A stretch of 28,231 bases of DNA from CAYLJO01 sp964383905 (GCA_964383905.1 CAYLJO010000062.1:1-28231); one strand, 5' to 3'; numbered from the stretch's first letter, positions 1 through 8,379 are shown. The notes: generated from the sequence alone by a model not told the origin. Translations and numbers: made by a program.

Positions 1-947
1 TAGGACATTTCCGGTGTCTTGACGCTTAACAGTTCTTTTGGCAGTCCGAAGTGCACGGTCTCGTCGACTCCGTCGAGCTCTTCAAACTCGGTCGCGCCCA
101 GCGAGCGCAAACTCTCCACCACGCGAATGACCAGCTCTTCGGGCGCCGACGCCCCGGCCGTCACGCCAACAATCTCCGCATCGTTCAGCCATTCGGGGCT
201 AATCTCCGTCTCGTCATTAACCAGGTAAGCCGGCACACCCGCCGTCACCGAAACCTCGCGCAGGCGCTGTGAGTTAGAACTGTTCTGCGAGCCGACGACG
301 AGCAGCACGTTGACGACCCGGGCCAGCTCCCTGACCGCGTTCTGGCGGTTATGCGTGGCGTAGCAAATGTCATCTTTCGGTGGCGGCTGCAGCTTGGGGA
401 ACTTGCGCTTTAACGCTTCCACGATCTGCGCCACGTCGCCGGGTGAAAGCGTCGTTTGCGTCAGGTAAGCGATCCTGTCAGGATTCTCCACCTCCAGGCG
501 CTCGACGTCCTCAACAGCACTGACCAGTTGCATCGGCGCCTCCCCCATCGTGCCTTCCACTTCCTCGTGGTCGGGATGGCCGATGAGGATGAGCGAGTAT
601 CCTTCGCGCGCGTAGCGAATAGATTCCAGATGAACCTTGGTGACCAGGGGGCAGGTCGCATCAATGACGCGCAAGCGCTTGCGCCGCGCCAGCTCGGAGG
701 CTTGAGGCGAGACGCCGTGTGCGCTGAAGACACACACGACCCCGTCGGGCATATCCCACAGACTATTGACGAAGATCACCCCGCGTCTCCGGAAGTTTTC
801 TACGACGTGCTGGTTGTGAACGATTTCGTGAAAAACGTAGATCGGTAGCGGGAATAGATCCAGCACCCGCCCGACGATATCAATGGCTCGCACGACGCCC
901 GCGCAAAACCCCCGGGGGTTGGCCAGGACAACTTTTCTAATTGCCAT
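1..947 (-). CDS. ispH: 4-hydroxy-3-methylbut-2-enyl diphosphate reductase, 3' end at window edge
   Basis: IspH is the [4Fe-4S] enzyme that performs the last step of the MEP pathway, turning HMBPP into IPP and DMAPP in the cytoplasm. Reading leftward from the ATG at 947 gives about 315 codons without a stop. The three cluster cysteines are in their family motifs: NPRGFCAGV (C15), DATCPLV (C99) and DICYATHNRQNAV (about residue 195). Substrate-pocket motifs HEIVHN (H44), HPDHEEVEGTMG, GSQNSSNSQRL and VTAGASAPEE are also present. The frame reaches position 3 with two bases (TA) of the next codon left. Since 315 residues is the normal family length, that codon may well be the stop, and almost nothing is missing. 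The ATG is followed at once by the usual IspH N-terminus. No strong Shine-Dalgarno is visible. hpnK lies 379 bases upstream on the same strand. Confidence 0.95.
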   Translation of the reverse strand, partial: MAIRKVVLANPRGFCAGVVRAIDIVGRVLDLFPLPIYVFHEIVHNQHVVENFRRRGVIFVNSLWDMPDGVVCVFSAHGVSPQASELARRKRLRVIDATCPLVTKVHLESIRYAREGYSLILIGHPDHEEVEGTMGEAPMQLVSAVEDVERLEVENPDRIAYLTQTTLSPGDVAQIVEALKRKFPKLQPPPKDDICYATHNRQNAVRELARVVNVLLVVGSQNSSNSQRLREVSVTAGVPAYLVNDETEISPEWLNDAEIVGVTAGASAPEELVIRVVESLRSLGATEFEELDGVDETVHFGLPKELLSVKTPEMS

Positions 948-1326
948 TTATCATCCCACAAACTTTGGTCTGGGGCAGAGCTTACAAGTACAGACTATCT
1001 ATATCAAGTTGTGCAAATCTTTGGCGGCTTCATTTACATACAAATATTCCCGGTCGCCGGCGAGGCCCCTCAGATTAGACTACGCGGGGTCGTTTACGCA
1101 AAGCCTGCCGGGAAGCGATTTCGCCACATACCCGACGAAACTTTCGCGCCGCATGACGGGCTCGAGGCCGGCGCTTCATCATACCAAAGAATCCGGCGGG
1201 CGAGCGTCGCCATTTCGACTACACGGCCGGAAGGCTTTCCTATCTGGCGTCAAAAGCTCAAATACTGCCACGCGCTTCACCCCTCGCCTGGACGGCAGGC
1301 CGCTAAGATCAATACGACAGCAGCTT
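948..1326. other. intergenic stretch between hpnK and ispH
   Basis: About 379 bases without a convincing gene. Plus-strand open frames here have no family motifs, no ribosome binding site and run into the antisense of hpnK. Apart from the weak ispH promoter candidate near 979-1007 I see only ordinary GC-rich sequence and short imperfect dyads. Confidence 0.5.
979..1007 (-). promoter_or_regulatory. weak candidate promoter for ispH
   Basis: On the minus strand TTGATA (1007-1002) is followed after 17 bases by TAAGCT (984-979), about 32 bases before the ispH ATG. The -35 is good (5/6) but the -10 matches only at T1, A2 and T6, so this is tentative. Confidence 0.25.
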
Positions 1327-2340
1327 TCACCGGTTCGCTTCGAGGTCGAAGTAAGTGGTGAGCTCGACTCCGAGGTTACTCAAGTGGCCCATCACCCTTT
1401 CGCTCATCAAAGCCTCGAATTCGATCGAATTCTGCCGCTCCTCATCGTTGAGTATGCGGTGAGGCGCGTAGGCCGCCGGATGACAGTAAAACTCATTAGT
1501 CCCGGCACGGAGGTTGCGCAAAGTGTAGAGGAGATACTGTTCGTCAACACGACCGCTTTGTAAATTGCCATAGACCCGTTCCGCAAAAGTGAAGCCTTCC
1601 CGCGTGAGCCTCTTTTTCATATACCAGGCGAGCCAACCAAAAACCAGTGTGTAGACCGTTTTCCTGAATGCCTGATCGCGGTCAAAGCTGAGGGCCAGGC
1701 GGTACTCCTCCCGCGGTACTCTCATGCGTTTCGCGCCGTAGTCTGCGCCGAGCTCGAGTGCGATGTCGAATATGACCGGGTGAACGTGCATATGTTGATG
1801 GCCGTCGATATGCGAAAGTCGTAAGCTGGTCGAGCGGAACTTCTCGAACTGGGCAGTGATCTCTCTTCTGAGCTCGCGCCGCGCCCGTTTTGAGAAATAA
1901 TATTTCAGACCGGCGGCGGCAGGGTTGGTCGAAAAGTTTCTCTCCTCATCCACGAGAGTCGGAATCTCGGACTTTGGGAGCACCGACCGGCCCATCACGG
2001 TGACAAGGTGAATCCCCACACCGAGCTTCGGATTATCTTTGGCCAATTCGACGGCCTGGTCGAAAGCGGGCCCCGTCACCATCAGGCTGCAGCTCGTCAA
2101 AACCCCTTCTTTGAAGGCACGGATAATCGCCTCATTAACCTCTTCGGAGATCCCAAAGTCGTCCGCGTTGACGATTAATTGCAACCGCTTCGCCTGGTGG
2201 TTAAAACCGGCCTCGGTGGCGGGCGTCTGGCGCGCGTCAGGGCTGCCCATGCTGGCGGCAAAGGCAGCGACCGGTGGGGATTTCTGATGGATAAAGTCGC
2301 CGGTCATCGGTGAGCTGGAGATGCCAATAACTGTTTTCAC
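1327..2340 (-). CDS. hpnK: HpnK / YdjC-type polysaccharide-deacetylase-like protein (hopanoid-associated)
   Basis: Member of the YdjC/ChbG deacetylase family, closest in look to HpnK, which is encoded with hopanoid biosynthesis genes; its exact substrate is not settled. The metal-site motifs are intact: NADDFG (D60/D61 counted from 2340), GIHL (H111) and SHIDGHQHMHVHP (H177, D179, H181). The C-terminal NEFYCHPA motif of the family is present. The frame opens with GTG at 2340 and codes 337 residues, but the conserved core begins only at residue 53, and family members usually start directly before the NADDFG strand. A TTG at 2184, preceded by AGGCGAAGCGG, would give a normal-sized protein of about 285 residues. 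The 50-residue N-terminal extension is low-complexity and may not be translated. The ispH neighbour fits an isoprenoid/hopanoid context. Family is sure; the HpnK assignment over generic YdjC is likely. Confidence 0.85.
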   Translation of the reverse strand: MKTVIGISSSPMTGDFIHQKSPPVAAFAASMGSPDARQTPATEAGFNHQAKRLQLIVNADDFGISEEVNEAIIRAFKEGVLTSCSLMVTGPAFDQAVELAKDNPKLGVGIHLVTVMGRSVLPKSEIPTLVDEERNFSTNPAAAGLKYYFSKRARRELRREITAQFEKFRSTSLRLSHIDGHQHMHVHPVIFDIALELGADYGAKRMRVPREEYRLALSFDRDQAFRKTVYTLVFGWLAWYMKKRLTREGFTFAERVYGNLQSGRVDEQYLLYTLRNLRAGTNEFYCHPAAYAPHRILNDEERQNSIEFEALMSERVMGHLSNLGVELTTYFDLEANR

Positions 2341-2431
2341 TTAGCCCTAAGCACGAGAAATACCTTCGCCTTCCTGTGTCGTCGCTATCTTAAGGCTGAT
2401 GAGAAGCCTGGTTCAGAATTCTCGCCACGAC

Positions 2432-3166
2432 TCAACCCTTTTTTAGTCTGTCAAGCTGACGGCGCGCTTTGCGTCTCAGCTCTTCCTGCTCAAGGCTGGT
2501 TTTCAGTGGGTCATTCACGCTGAGGACTTTTTCGAACAGCTTTCTGGCTTCCTCTTTCTTTCCACTCCTGGCATAGCGCTCGGCCAGCGCCAGCATCAGA
2601 TCAGAATTGCTGGCCCCAATTTTGAGTCCTTTCTCTAACATCTCCACGCCGAGTTGCTCGTTGCCTCCGAAGATCCCCGGCAGTCGGAGATACATCTCAC
2701 CCAAGGCTAAATAAGCAGCCCCGTTCTCGTAAGCCGGGTCTATCTTCAAGGCTATATCAAATTGTTTGCGAATAGACCTAACCAGGCCGAGGCTTTTAAG
2801 CGCGCCTTTTAAATCAGCATATCCGCCGTAGTTGGCGCCGAGCCAGAAGTGGCCCTCGACGCGCTTGCCGTCAAGCGCGACCGCTTTTTTAGCGGCTTCG
2901 ATCCCCGCCTCAAGCAGCTTACTCTTCTTAACTTCATCCTTCTCCGGTTCGGCGAGGTAGTATTCGTATTTCGCCAGCCGCCAGAGCACCTCATAGTTTG
3001 ATGGGTCGCGAAGGCTCTGGCTCTCCAGCAGCGAGATCGATTGTTTCAAATTCTCAATGTTGTCGCGCCCTGTAAAGAGCCTTTCCGCCGGGAGGATCTG
3101 ATTATCCTGTACGGGTGATAGGATTGACGTCAGAAAAAAGAGTGTGACAAAGATGAGGTTAATCAT
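2432..3166 (-). CDS. secreted tetratricopeptide-repeat protein, TatT-like
   Basis: A 244-residue protein starting with a hydrophobic segment (residues 2-18) that looks like a signal peptide or membrane anchor, so it should act in the periplasm. The rest is helical repeats. Residues of the TPR consensus are seen in YEVLWRLAKYEYYLAEP, AYENGAAYLALGEMYLRLPG and SDLMLALAERYARSGKKEEA. The segment VEGHFWLGANYGGYA and the LPGIFGGN stretch resemble TatT, the TPR component found with some TRAP transporters, but no TRAP transporter genes are nearby. It is therefore best called a periplasmic TPR protein. The C-terminus is rich in Arg and Lys. No clear Shine-Dalgarno precedes the ATG. The gene upstream on the same strand is 133 bases away, so an operon is doubtful. 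Confidence 0.8.
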   Translation of the reverse strand: MINLIFVTLFFLTSILSPVQDNQILPAERLFTGRDNIENLKQSISLLESQSLRDPSNYEVLWRLAKYEYYLAEPEKDEVKKSKLLEAGIEAAKKAVALDGKRVEGHFWLGANYGGYADLKGALKSLGLVRSIRKQFDIALKIDPAYENGAAYLALGEMYLRLPGIFGGNEQLGVEMLEKGLKIGASNSDLMLALAERYARSGKKEEARKLFEKVLSVNDPLKTSLEQEELRRKARRQLDRLKKG

Positions 3167-3192
3167 AGTCGGTTTGATTGCTGGTTGTCAGA

Positions 3193-3227
3193 GCCCATCC
3201 GCCCCCGGATTCGGCCTTTCGATGGGC
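3193..3227. repeat. dyad between the helical-protein gene and the TPR gene
   Basis: GCCCATC (3193-3199) pairs perfectly with GATGGGC (3221-3227), with a possible inner GCC/GGC pairing. It follows the stop of the 162-residue gene by about 70 bases. No T-run follows it on the minus strand, so a terminator role is uncertain. Confidence 0.35.
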
Positions 3228-3299
3228 CGTCACTGTAGAGGGAAAGAAATAACTCAATCCAGCCGCCGTGTTTTATATTTTCCTTAGCATGGCCGCGGT

Positions 3300-3788
3300 C
3301 TAGGTCGCAGCTCCGAGAGCCGCTTTGGCGGCTTCCAGCCGCAACGCCTCCGCCCGGCGGCGCTGCTCATCGGCGCGTTGCTCCAAGCGCCCATAGTCGA
3401 TCCCCCGGAGCTCTGGCGCGGTGTCGGCCGCGGCGGCCAGGGCCCGCCACAGCGCCCGTTTACCTTCGATCCCGATCGCCACGGCCTCAAGGCCTTCGAG
3501 GAGGTGCAGATCACGACCTGTCGGGTCGTCGAGCCGCAGCTTGAGCTCGGTGAGTTTCTCGGTGAGCCAGGCCGTCGCCTTTCGCGGGCCGCTCTCGGCG
3601 ACGTCGAGCCTACCCATGAGGGCCTCAAGCTCCTGGCGATCCGCCGCCACGTCGGCCCGCAGCCCGGCGATGGAATGCTCCACGGCCGTGCCCTTATGCG
3701 CAGCTTCGAGGTGTGCGAGGAGCTCGAGGGCGGCCACCGAGCCCGCCAAGTGGTCGTTCAAATAGGTTGCGATGTGCTTGTGAGCCAT
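3300..3788 (-). CDS. conserved-looking all-helical protein of unknown function
   Basis: I do not recognise a named family. The 162-residue product is almost entirely helix-forming, very rich in Ala, Leu, Arg and Glu, with no signal peptide or membrane segment, so it should be cytoplasmic. Its start, HIATYLNDHLAGSVAALELLAHLE, and length recall small four-helix-bundle proteins of the ferritin-like kind. However, the paired ExxH metal motifs are not seen, so I make no ferritin claim. The start is supported by GGAGG about 10-14 bases before the ATG and GGTGGAGC immediately before it. The coding sequence is GC-richer than the flanks. It is separated by about 325 bases from the divergent winged-helix gene and by 133 bases from the TPR gene, and so is probably monocistronic. 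Confidence 0.75.
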   Translation of the reverse strand: MAHKHIATYLNDHLAGSVAALELLAHLEAAHKGTAVEHSIAGLRADVAADRQELEALMGRLDVAESGPRKATAWLTEKLTELKLRLDDPTGRDLHLLEGLEAVAIGIEGKRALWRALAAAADTAPELRGIDYGRLEQRADEQRRRAEALRLEAAKAALGAAT

Positions 3789-4113
3789 GCTCCACCTGCC
3801 TCCTGCTAGTTCATGCGCAAAGCGCTGTGTGCCACGGATGATATAAAACGGGGCCTCCCCGTCGAGCTATTGTGACACTCACCTGCCAGTAAGGATCGCC
3901 AAAGGAGGCGCCCGCGATGACAGTATATCAGAGCCGGCCTGTACTTCATCCCCCACTTTTTGCACCGGAAGGATCATGACGTTTTGCTACTTAGGGTAAG
4001 ATAGCTTTGCACCGAAGAATCCTCCCTGCCCTTACGTTTCAGATACATTTCCGGTACCCATTAGTTATATAATGGTGGGAGAAGAAAAGCGACAAGAAGT
4101 AAAGAGGAGCGTT
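3789..4113. other. divergent intergenic region
   Basis: This 325-base region separates two genes that point away from each other and must hold both promoters. It contains a small perfect hairpin, ACGGGG-cct-CCCCGT (3848-3862), and the candidate promoter for the plus-strand gene at 4044-4073. I see no further gene. Confidence 0.5.
4044..4073 (+). promoter_or_regulatory. candidate promoter of winged-helix gene
   Basis: A perfect TATAAT lies at 4068-4073, 40 bases before the chosen ATG at 4114. Upstream at suitable spacing there is only a poor -35 (TACATT/ACATTT). Transcription from here would begin near 4080, inside the longer reading frame that opens at 4072, which favours the 4114 start. Confidence 0.4.
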
Positions 4114-4395
4114 ATGTCTGAACCTAAGCAGGGCGTGCCCACCCCGTTGCGACACCGGAAAGTCCTCGACGCTTTAGGAGACGGGGTGCGCACGTGGGAT
4201 GAGCTCCGGGCGCTGACGAAGATTAACGATGACCGTCTCGGCTTCACGCTTGGCGAGCTGCTGGACCTGCGGAAGATCTGGACGGGGGAAAGGGGCGGCG
4301 TTCGGATGTACGGGATCGAGCGGCGGGTAGGGTTGGTGCCGAGATTCGCCAACGTGCAACGACGGGCAAGCGACTTTCCGACAAGCCAACAATAA
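4114..4395 (+). CDS. small winged-helix-like protein
   Basis: A 93-residue cytoplasmic protein. Residues 12-70 look like a winged helix-turn-helix: a first helix (RHRKVLDALGDG), a helix-turn-helix (TWDELRALTKINDDRLGFTLGE) and a wing/strand segment ending in RMYGIERR. A DNA-binding or regulatory role is an inference from this fold. The frame also opens at 4072, but GAGGAG stands 6 bases before the ATG at 4114, and a TATAAT box overlaps the earlier start, so 4114 is preferred. The gene is alone: the neighbour to the left is divergent and the neighbour to the right is convergent. I recall similar small proteins from acidobacterial genomes but cannot name a characterised one. Confidence 0.75.
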   Translation: MSEPKQGVPTPLRHRKVLDALGDGVRTWDELRALTKINDDRLGFTLGELLDLRKIWTGERGGVRMYGIERRVGLVPRFANVQRRASDFPTSQQ

Positions 4396-4761
4396 GAGAG
4401 GCGGAAACTATTATAGCGGGTGGCAATTGACTATATCCTGTGGCGCTGACAACCAGGAAGTATCACGCAAAGGCGCCAAGCACTGCGCCACATGTCACGG
4501 CAAGGATGGATAAATATATTGTAACTATTCATCCATGAAACAGATGACGGGTGTCAAGAGAAACAAAACAGACCTCTCCTCTTGTGCCGCCAAAGCGCAC
4601 TTTGAACTCTACGCTTTGTTAAAGAGCTTGAATGCTTCCCACGAACTTAAATCAATTTCGGTGCCTTGTCGCCTCAACCTCGAGTCGCCATATCGCAGGG
4701 TGCCGTAGCTCGAGGACTGTTTTAGCTATGCCCTTACCTTTGCTCCCGTCAATGCGCGCGC
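4396..4761. other. intergenic stretch between convergent genes
   Basis: No convincing gene in 366 bases. It holds an AT-rich imperfect hairpin at 4506-4536 (ATGGAT/ATCCAT plus AATA/TATT around a 9-base loop) that could end transcription of the winged-helix gene. It also has a perfect 7-base inverted repeat, CCTCGAG (4678-4684) and CTCGAGG (4709-4715), and the GC hairpin at the end of htrA. Confidence 0.45.
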
Positions 4762-4775
4762 CTACCGGCGCGCGC
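4754..4775 (-). terminator. GC-rich hairpin overlapping the htrA stop codon
   Basis: GCGCGCGCC (4754-4762) and GGCGCGCGC (4767-4775) form a perfect 9-base stem with loop TACC. The htrA stop TAG is at the stem-loop junction. There is no T-run after it on the minus strand, so it may be a 3' stabiliser instead of an intrinsic terminator. Confidence 0.4.
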
Positions 4776-6270
4776 GCAGTGTTACATAGATGTCATTCCC
4801 GTGCCGGTTGATGAGCAGGAGCACGGGGAGGGGAGCCCCGCGTTGGAGCGCTCTATTCAAATCCGCCTCCGAGTGGATTGCCTGACGATTCGCCTCCACG
4901 ACGATATCGCCCTGCTGAAGGCCCGCGTCTGCCGCCGGCCCCGCCGGGTCAAGGTCTGTGACAACAAGACCCGTTGTGCCGTTCGGCAAATCCAAGCGCT
5001 CGGCGAGCGCAGGCGTGAGCGGTTCGACGCTCATACCGAGGCTGCTATTTTTGGTTGAGCCCCCGTCGCCTGCGCCTCGCAGATTGCCCTTACCGGTTGT
5101 GGCGATCAACTCGCCGAGCGTGGCACGCAACAGTTGTTCTTTGCCATCACGCATGACGGCCAGCGTCACCCGGGTACCCGGCGGGGTGCTCGCCACGTGA
5201 TTGCGCAGGCTGTTCGTGTCAGGGACGGGTGACCCATTGAAATTCACGATCACGTCTCCGCGCCGCACTCCCGCGCGCGCGGCAGGGCCATTCGGCTCGA
5301 CCCCGTTAACAAGCGCGCCACGCGCTTCCCGCAAGCCGAGATTTGAAGCGACGTCGGCCGTCACAGGCTGGATCGTCACGCCCAACTTACCGCGCCGGAC
5401 CAGGCCACCTTTAATCAACTGGTCCATGACACTGCGGGCCATGTTGGCCGGGATGGCGAAGCCGATGCCGATATTACCTCCCGACGGCGAGAGGATCTGT
5501 GAGCTGATGCCGACGAGCTCGCCGTTAGTATTAACCAGCGCGCCGCCCGAATTCCCATGATTGATCGCCGCGTCGGTCTGCAGAAAGTCTTCGAAGCTGC
5601 CGTCGCTCAGGTTAGTCGTACGTCCCTTCGCGCTGATGATGCCCATCGTGACTGTTTGCCCGACGCCTAAAGGATTGCCGATGGCGAGCACCACATCGCC
5701 CACGCGCACACGATCGGAGTCGCCTAAGGGCAGCGCCGGCAGGTTCGCCGCGTTTATTTTCAATACGGCCAAGTCACTGGGCGGATCCGAGCCGACGACT
5801 TTCGCGTCGAGGGTGCGGTTGTCATTTAATTCAACCCTGATTTGCTCAGCGCCGTCAATCACGTGCTGGTTCGTCAGAATGTACCCGTCCGGGCTGACAA
5901 TGACGCCTGATCCGAGCCCGTGCTCACGGCGCTCGCGCGGTTGTAGCCGGGGCATGTTCTCTCGATTACCGAAGAACTGCTGGAAGAAAGGATCATCAAA
6001 GAATGGAAACTGCTGCGGGGCGCGCACGCGCATGTCCGCGCGAATAGTCACCACCGCGGGGGCGACGCGGCTCACGATAGCCGCATAAGAATTCGGCGCA
6101 TCCGTGCTGCTCCTGGCGGTGGAAGAATCTGATGGCGGCGTCGAAGCCAGTGCCGGTGAGACCCGGCCACCACATGCGATGAGTGAGCACGTAACGGCTG
6201 CTAAAACTAATATGCTTTTCGATCCGGTCCGCTGTTTTGTGTTGTTGACGACGGTCTTTTGATTACTCAT
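4762..6270 (-). CDS. htrA: HtrA/Deg-family periplasmic serine protease, lipoprotein form
   Basis: A 502-residue trypsin-like protease with two PDZ domains that degrades or refolds damaged envelope proteins. The catalytic triad is complete: H136 (TNQHVIDG), D166 (SDLAVLKI) and S241 (NHGNSGGAL). PDZ1 covers about residues 295-385 and PDZ2 about 410-500. The N-terminus has a basic start, a hydrophobic stretch and a lipobox (L30-I-A-C33), so the protein is probably lipid-anchored; a Ser/Thr/Pro-rich linker follows. The loop rich in Phe and Pro (about 86-112) before the catalytic domain corresponds to the LA loop of Deg proteases. Length is normal for DegP/DegQ. mrdA lies 175 bases upstream on the same strand, with a dyad between, so htrA may have its own promoter. 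A stress-type control is expected for the family but no sigma-E box is evident. Confidence 0.95.
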   Translation of the reverse strand: MSNQKTVVNNTKQRTGSKSILVLAAVTCSLIACGGRVSPALASTPPSDSSTARSSTDAPNSYAAIVSRVAPAVVTIRADMRVRAPQQFPFFDDPFFQQFFGNRENMPRLQPRERREHGLGSGVIVSPDGYILTNQHVIDGAEQIRVELNDNRTLDAKVVGSDPPSDLAVLKINAANLPALPLGDSDRVRVGDVVLAIGNPLGVGQTVTMGIISAKGRTTNLSDGSFEDFLQTDAAINHGNSGGALVNTNGELVGISSQILSPSGGNIGIGFAIPANMARSVMDQLIKGGLVRRGKLGVTIQPVTADVASNLGLREARGALVNGVEPNGPAARAGVRRGDVIVNFNGSPVPDTNSLRNHVASTPPGTRVTLAVMRDGKEQLLRATLGELIATTGKGNLRGAGDGGSTKNSSLGMSVEPLTPALAERLDLPNGTTGLVVTDLDPAGPAADAGLQQGDIVVEANRQAIHSEADLNRALQRGAPLPVLLLINRHGNDIYVTLRARR

Positions 6271-6377
6271 TGTTATTCAGCCTCATAGCCAGTGATAACA
6301 AACGTTGGCCTGCTCCCTCTTTAACACCACGTAATGGGATGAATTAATTTTCGACTTCCCGGCGGGTGCGAACAACT

Positions 6378-6410
6378 GTGTAATCGCCTATATCGCATAG
6401 GTGATTACAC
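6378..6410. repeat. 14-base dyad between mrdA and htrA
   Basis: GTGTAATCGCCTAT and ATAGGTGATTACAC pair over 14 bases (13 Watson-Crick, one G-T) around the 5-base loop ATCGC. It lies 36 bases after the mrdA stop and 108 bases before the htrA ATG. It could be the mrdA terminator, though the T-run is poor on the minus strand, or an operator for htrA. Confidence 0.6.
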
Positions 6411-6445
6411 TCTATGTAGCGAGGGCCTGAACGGGCGCCCACCCT

Positions 6446-8344
6446 TTACCGGTGGAGCTTGGCGATCAGCGCTCCCGGCGGCTCCTCATGGCGCGTCTTG
6501 CGGTAGTAAACATCATATATCGCACGCACCGCCGGCGCAGCGAACTGCGATCCAAAGCCGACATTCTCAATGAGTGCGATGATCGAGATCTCCGGCTTAT
6601 ATGCCGGCGCGTAAGAGACAAACCATGAATGGTCTTTGTTTTTACCAAAGTCTTTGCCCAGGCCGACGACCTGCGCCGTCCCCGTCTTGCCGGCAATATC
6701 AAACCCGGCCATCTTGATACGCGCCGCCGTGCCCCCGTTATTGACCACGCCCCACATGCCCTCGACGACGAGGTGATGCTGATCTGCCGGGATCGGAACA
6801 ATCTTCGGGTCGGGCTGCTGAGGGTTAAGCGGCTTAAACGTGTGGGCCGGCCGGTAGGTGGCCGTACCGGGCTCGCCGATCGCTCTCACCTCTTTTAACA
6901 GGTGTGGGATGTAGAGGTAGCCTCCCATCCCGATGCCAGCCTCGGCGCGTAGTAACGCCAGCGGCGTCACAAAATCATAGACCTGACCGAATGAGGCATA
7001 AACCGTGTCGATGTCCTTCCACTTCGGGTCACGCGGGTTAAAGCGCGCTTTGAACTCGGGCGAAGGGGTCCAACTGACGAGCTCGTGCGGCAAATCTATG
7101 CCCGTTCGTTTGTTCAAGTCGAACTCGTCAACCATCCGCATGATGCCGTTGATCCCCATCTTCAAGCCGAGGCGATAAAAGTAGGCGTCGCAGGACTTGG
7201 TGATCGCCGTCTTCAGGTCAGGCATGCCATGATTGCCCATGCAGCGCGTGAACTTGTTGCCGACCGTAATGCCGCCGCCGCACAAGAGTTTCGAGTGATC
7301 GATGGTGATCGCGCCCTGCTCTAGTCCGGCCACCGCCATCGGGACCTTCCAGGTTGATCCCGGCGGGTAGCGCCCCTGTATCGCGCGGTTGTAGAGCGGC
7401 GTCTTCGGATCCCTGAGCAGCGCCGCATACTCGGCGCGCCCCTCTTTCGTCGTAATGCGCTGCGAAAAGAGGTTGGGATCAAACGTCGGGTATGAGGCCA
7501 TCGCCAGGATCTCACCGTTATTCGGATCCATGGCAACAATCACGCCGCGCCTGGTGGGCGAGTTGCGGAGCTGTTCTTCGGCCGCCTCCTGTAAATCCAG
7601 ATCAATTGTCGTCACCATGTCCTGTCCCGGCTGAGGCGGAACCGTCTCGATCACATCCTGAATGTGGCCCCGACTATCGACCACCACCTTGCGATAACCG
7701 TCCCGCCCGCGCAGGTATTCGTCATAAACGGCCTCCAGGCCTTCCTTGCCGATGATGTCGCCCGGCTTGTAACCCTGATCTTTGAACCGGGATTGCTCTA
7801 ACTGCTCCGGGCTAATCTCTCCGACGTAGCCGAGGACATGCGCGAGCATGCCGTTCTCCGGGTAGCGGCGTTGCGGCTGTCTCTCGACGCGCAGCTCGGG
7901 GTATTCCAGATCATGCGCCTCGACCCAGGCGATATCTGCCGAGGTGGCGCCCTCTTTGACAGGTATGGATTCGAAGGCGGGCTGGGATTTGACCTCTTCA
8001 AAGCGCTCGCTCAGGATTTCGGGGTCAATTCGAAGCCCTTCGGAGAGGGGCTGAATGAGTGAGCCTAAATCTTTGCCCTTAACATCCTCGCGCGAGAGGA
8101 TAATGTTGTAGATGGGACGTGAATCGACGAGCACACGGCCATAGCGGTCTAAAATAATGCCGCGCGGGGCGGGGATCGGCAGGAGGCGGAGGCGCTGGTT
8201 CTCGGCGAGCTCAGCATAATAGGAGCCTTTAATAACCTGTAGGAAGTAGAGCCTGACGGTCAGCACCGCGAGCGACAAGAGGATAAGGGTATGGATGATG
8301 CGCAGGCGCAAGCGCAAGTTCTGGGATTCGTCATCCAGTATCAT
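6446..8344 (-). CDS. mrdA: penicillin-binding protein 2, elongasome transpeptidase
   Basis: PBP2 cross-links peptidoglycan during cell elongation, working with RodA and MreBCD at the inner membrane. The 632-residue product has a short cytoplasmic tail, one membrane anchor (about residues 17-37), a PBP dimerisation/pedestal domain (about 55-235) and a transpeptidase domain (about 265-615). The active-site motifs are S330-T-W-K333, S384-C-D386 and K553-T-G. SCD in place of SxN is normal for PBP2. The segment SFGQVYDFVTPL (451-462) has Val where most PBP2 proteins have Gly after GQ. Length is typical. The ATG at 8344 is followed directly by the expected Arg-rich tail; no clear Shine-Dalgarno is seen. 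mreBCD and rodA, the usual partners, are not beside it here. Confidence 0.97.
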   Translation of the reverse strand: MILDDESQNLRLRLRIIHTLILLSLAVLTVRLYFLQVIKGSYYAELAENQRLRLLPIPAPRGIILDRYGRVLVDSRPIYNIILSREDVKGKDLGSLIQPLSEGLRIDPEILSERFEEVKSQPAFESIPVKEGATSADIAWVEAHDLEYPELRVERQPQRRYPENGMLAHVLGYVGEISPEQLEQSRFKDQGYKPGDIIGKEGLEAVYDEYLRGRDGYRKVVVDSRGHIQDVIETVPPQPGQDMVTTIDLDLQEAAEEQLRNSPTRRGVIVAMDPNNGEILAMASYPTFDPNLFSQRITTKEGRAEYAALLRDPKTPLYNRAIQGRYPPGSTWKVPMAVAGLEQGAITIDHSKLLCGGGITVGNKFTRCMGNHGMPDLKTAITKSCDAYFYRLGLKMGINGIMRMVDEFDLNKRTGIDLPHELVSWTPSPEFKARFNPRDPKWKDIDTVYASFGQVYDFVTPLALLRAEAGIGMGGYLYIPHLLKEVRAIGEPGTATYRPAHTFKPLNPQQPDPKIVPIPADQHHLVVEGMWGVVNNGGTAARIKMAGFDIAGKTGTAQVVGLGKDFGKNKDHSWFVSYAPAYKPEISIIALIENVGFGSQFAAPAVRAIYDVYYRKTRHEEPPGALIAKLHR

Positions 8345-8379
8345 AAATAAGATGAGTGACTCGAGCGCGCGGCCACCTG

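Noticed and set aside
883..1563. 226-codon plus-strand frame overlapping ispH start and hpnK end.
   Set aside because: Its ends are antisense to two strongly supported genes and the middle shows no protein-like pattern.
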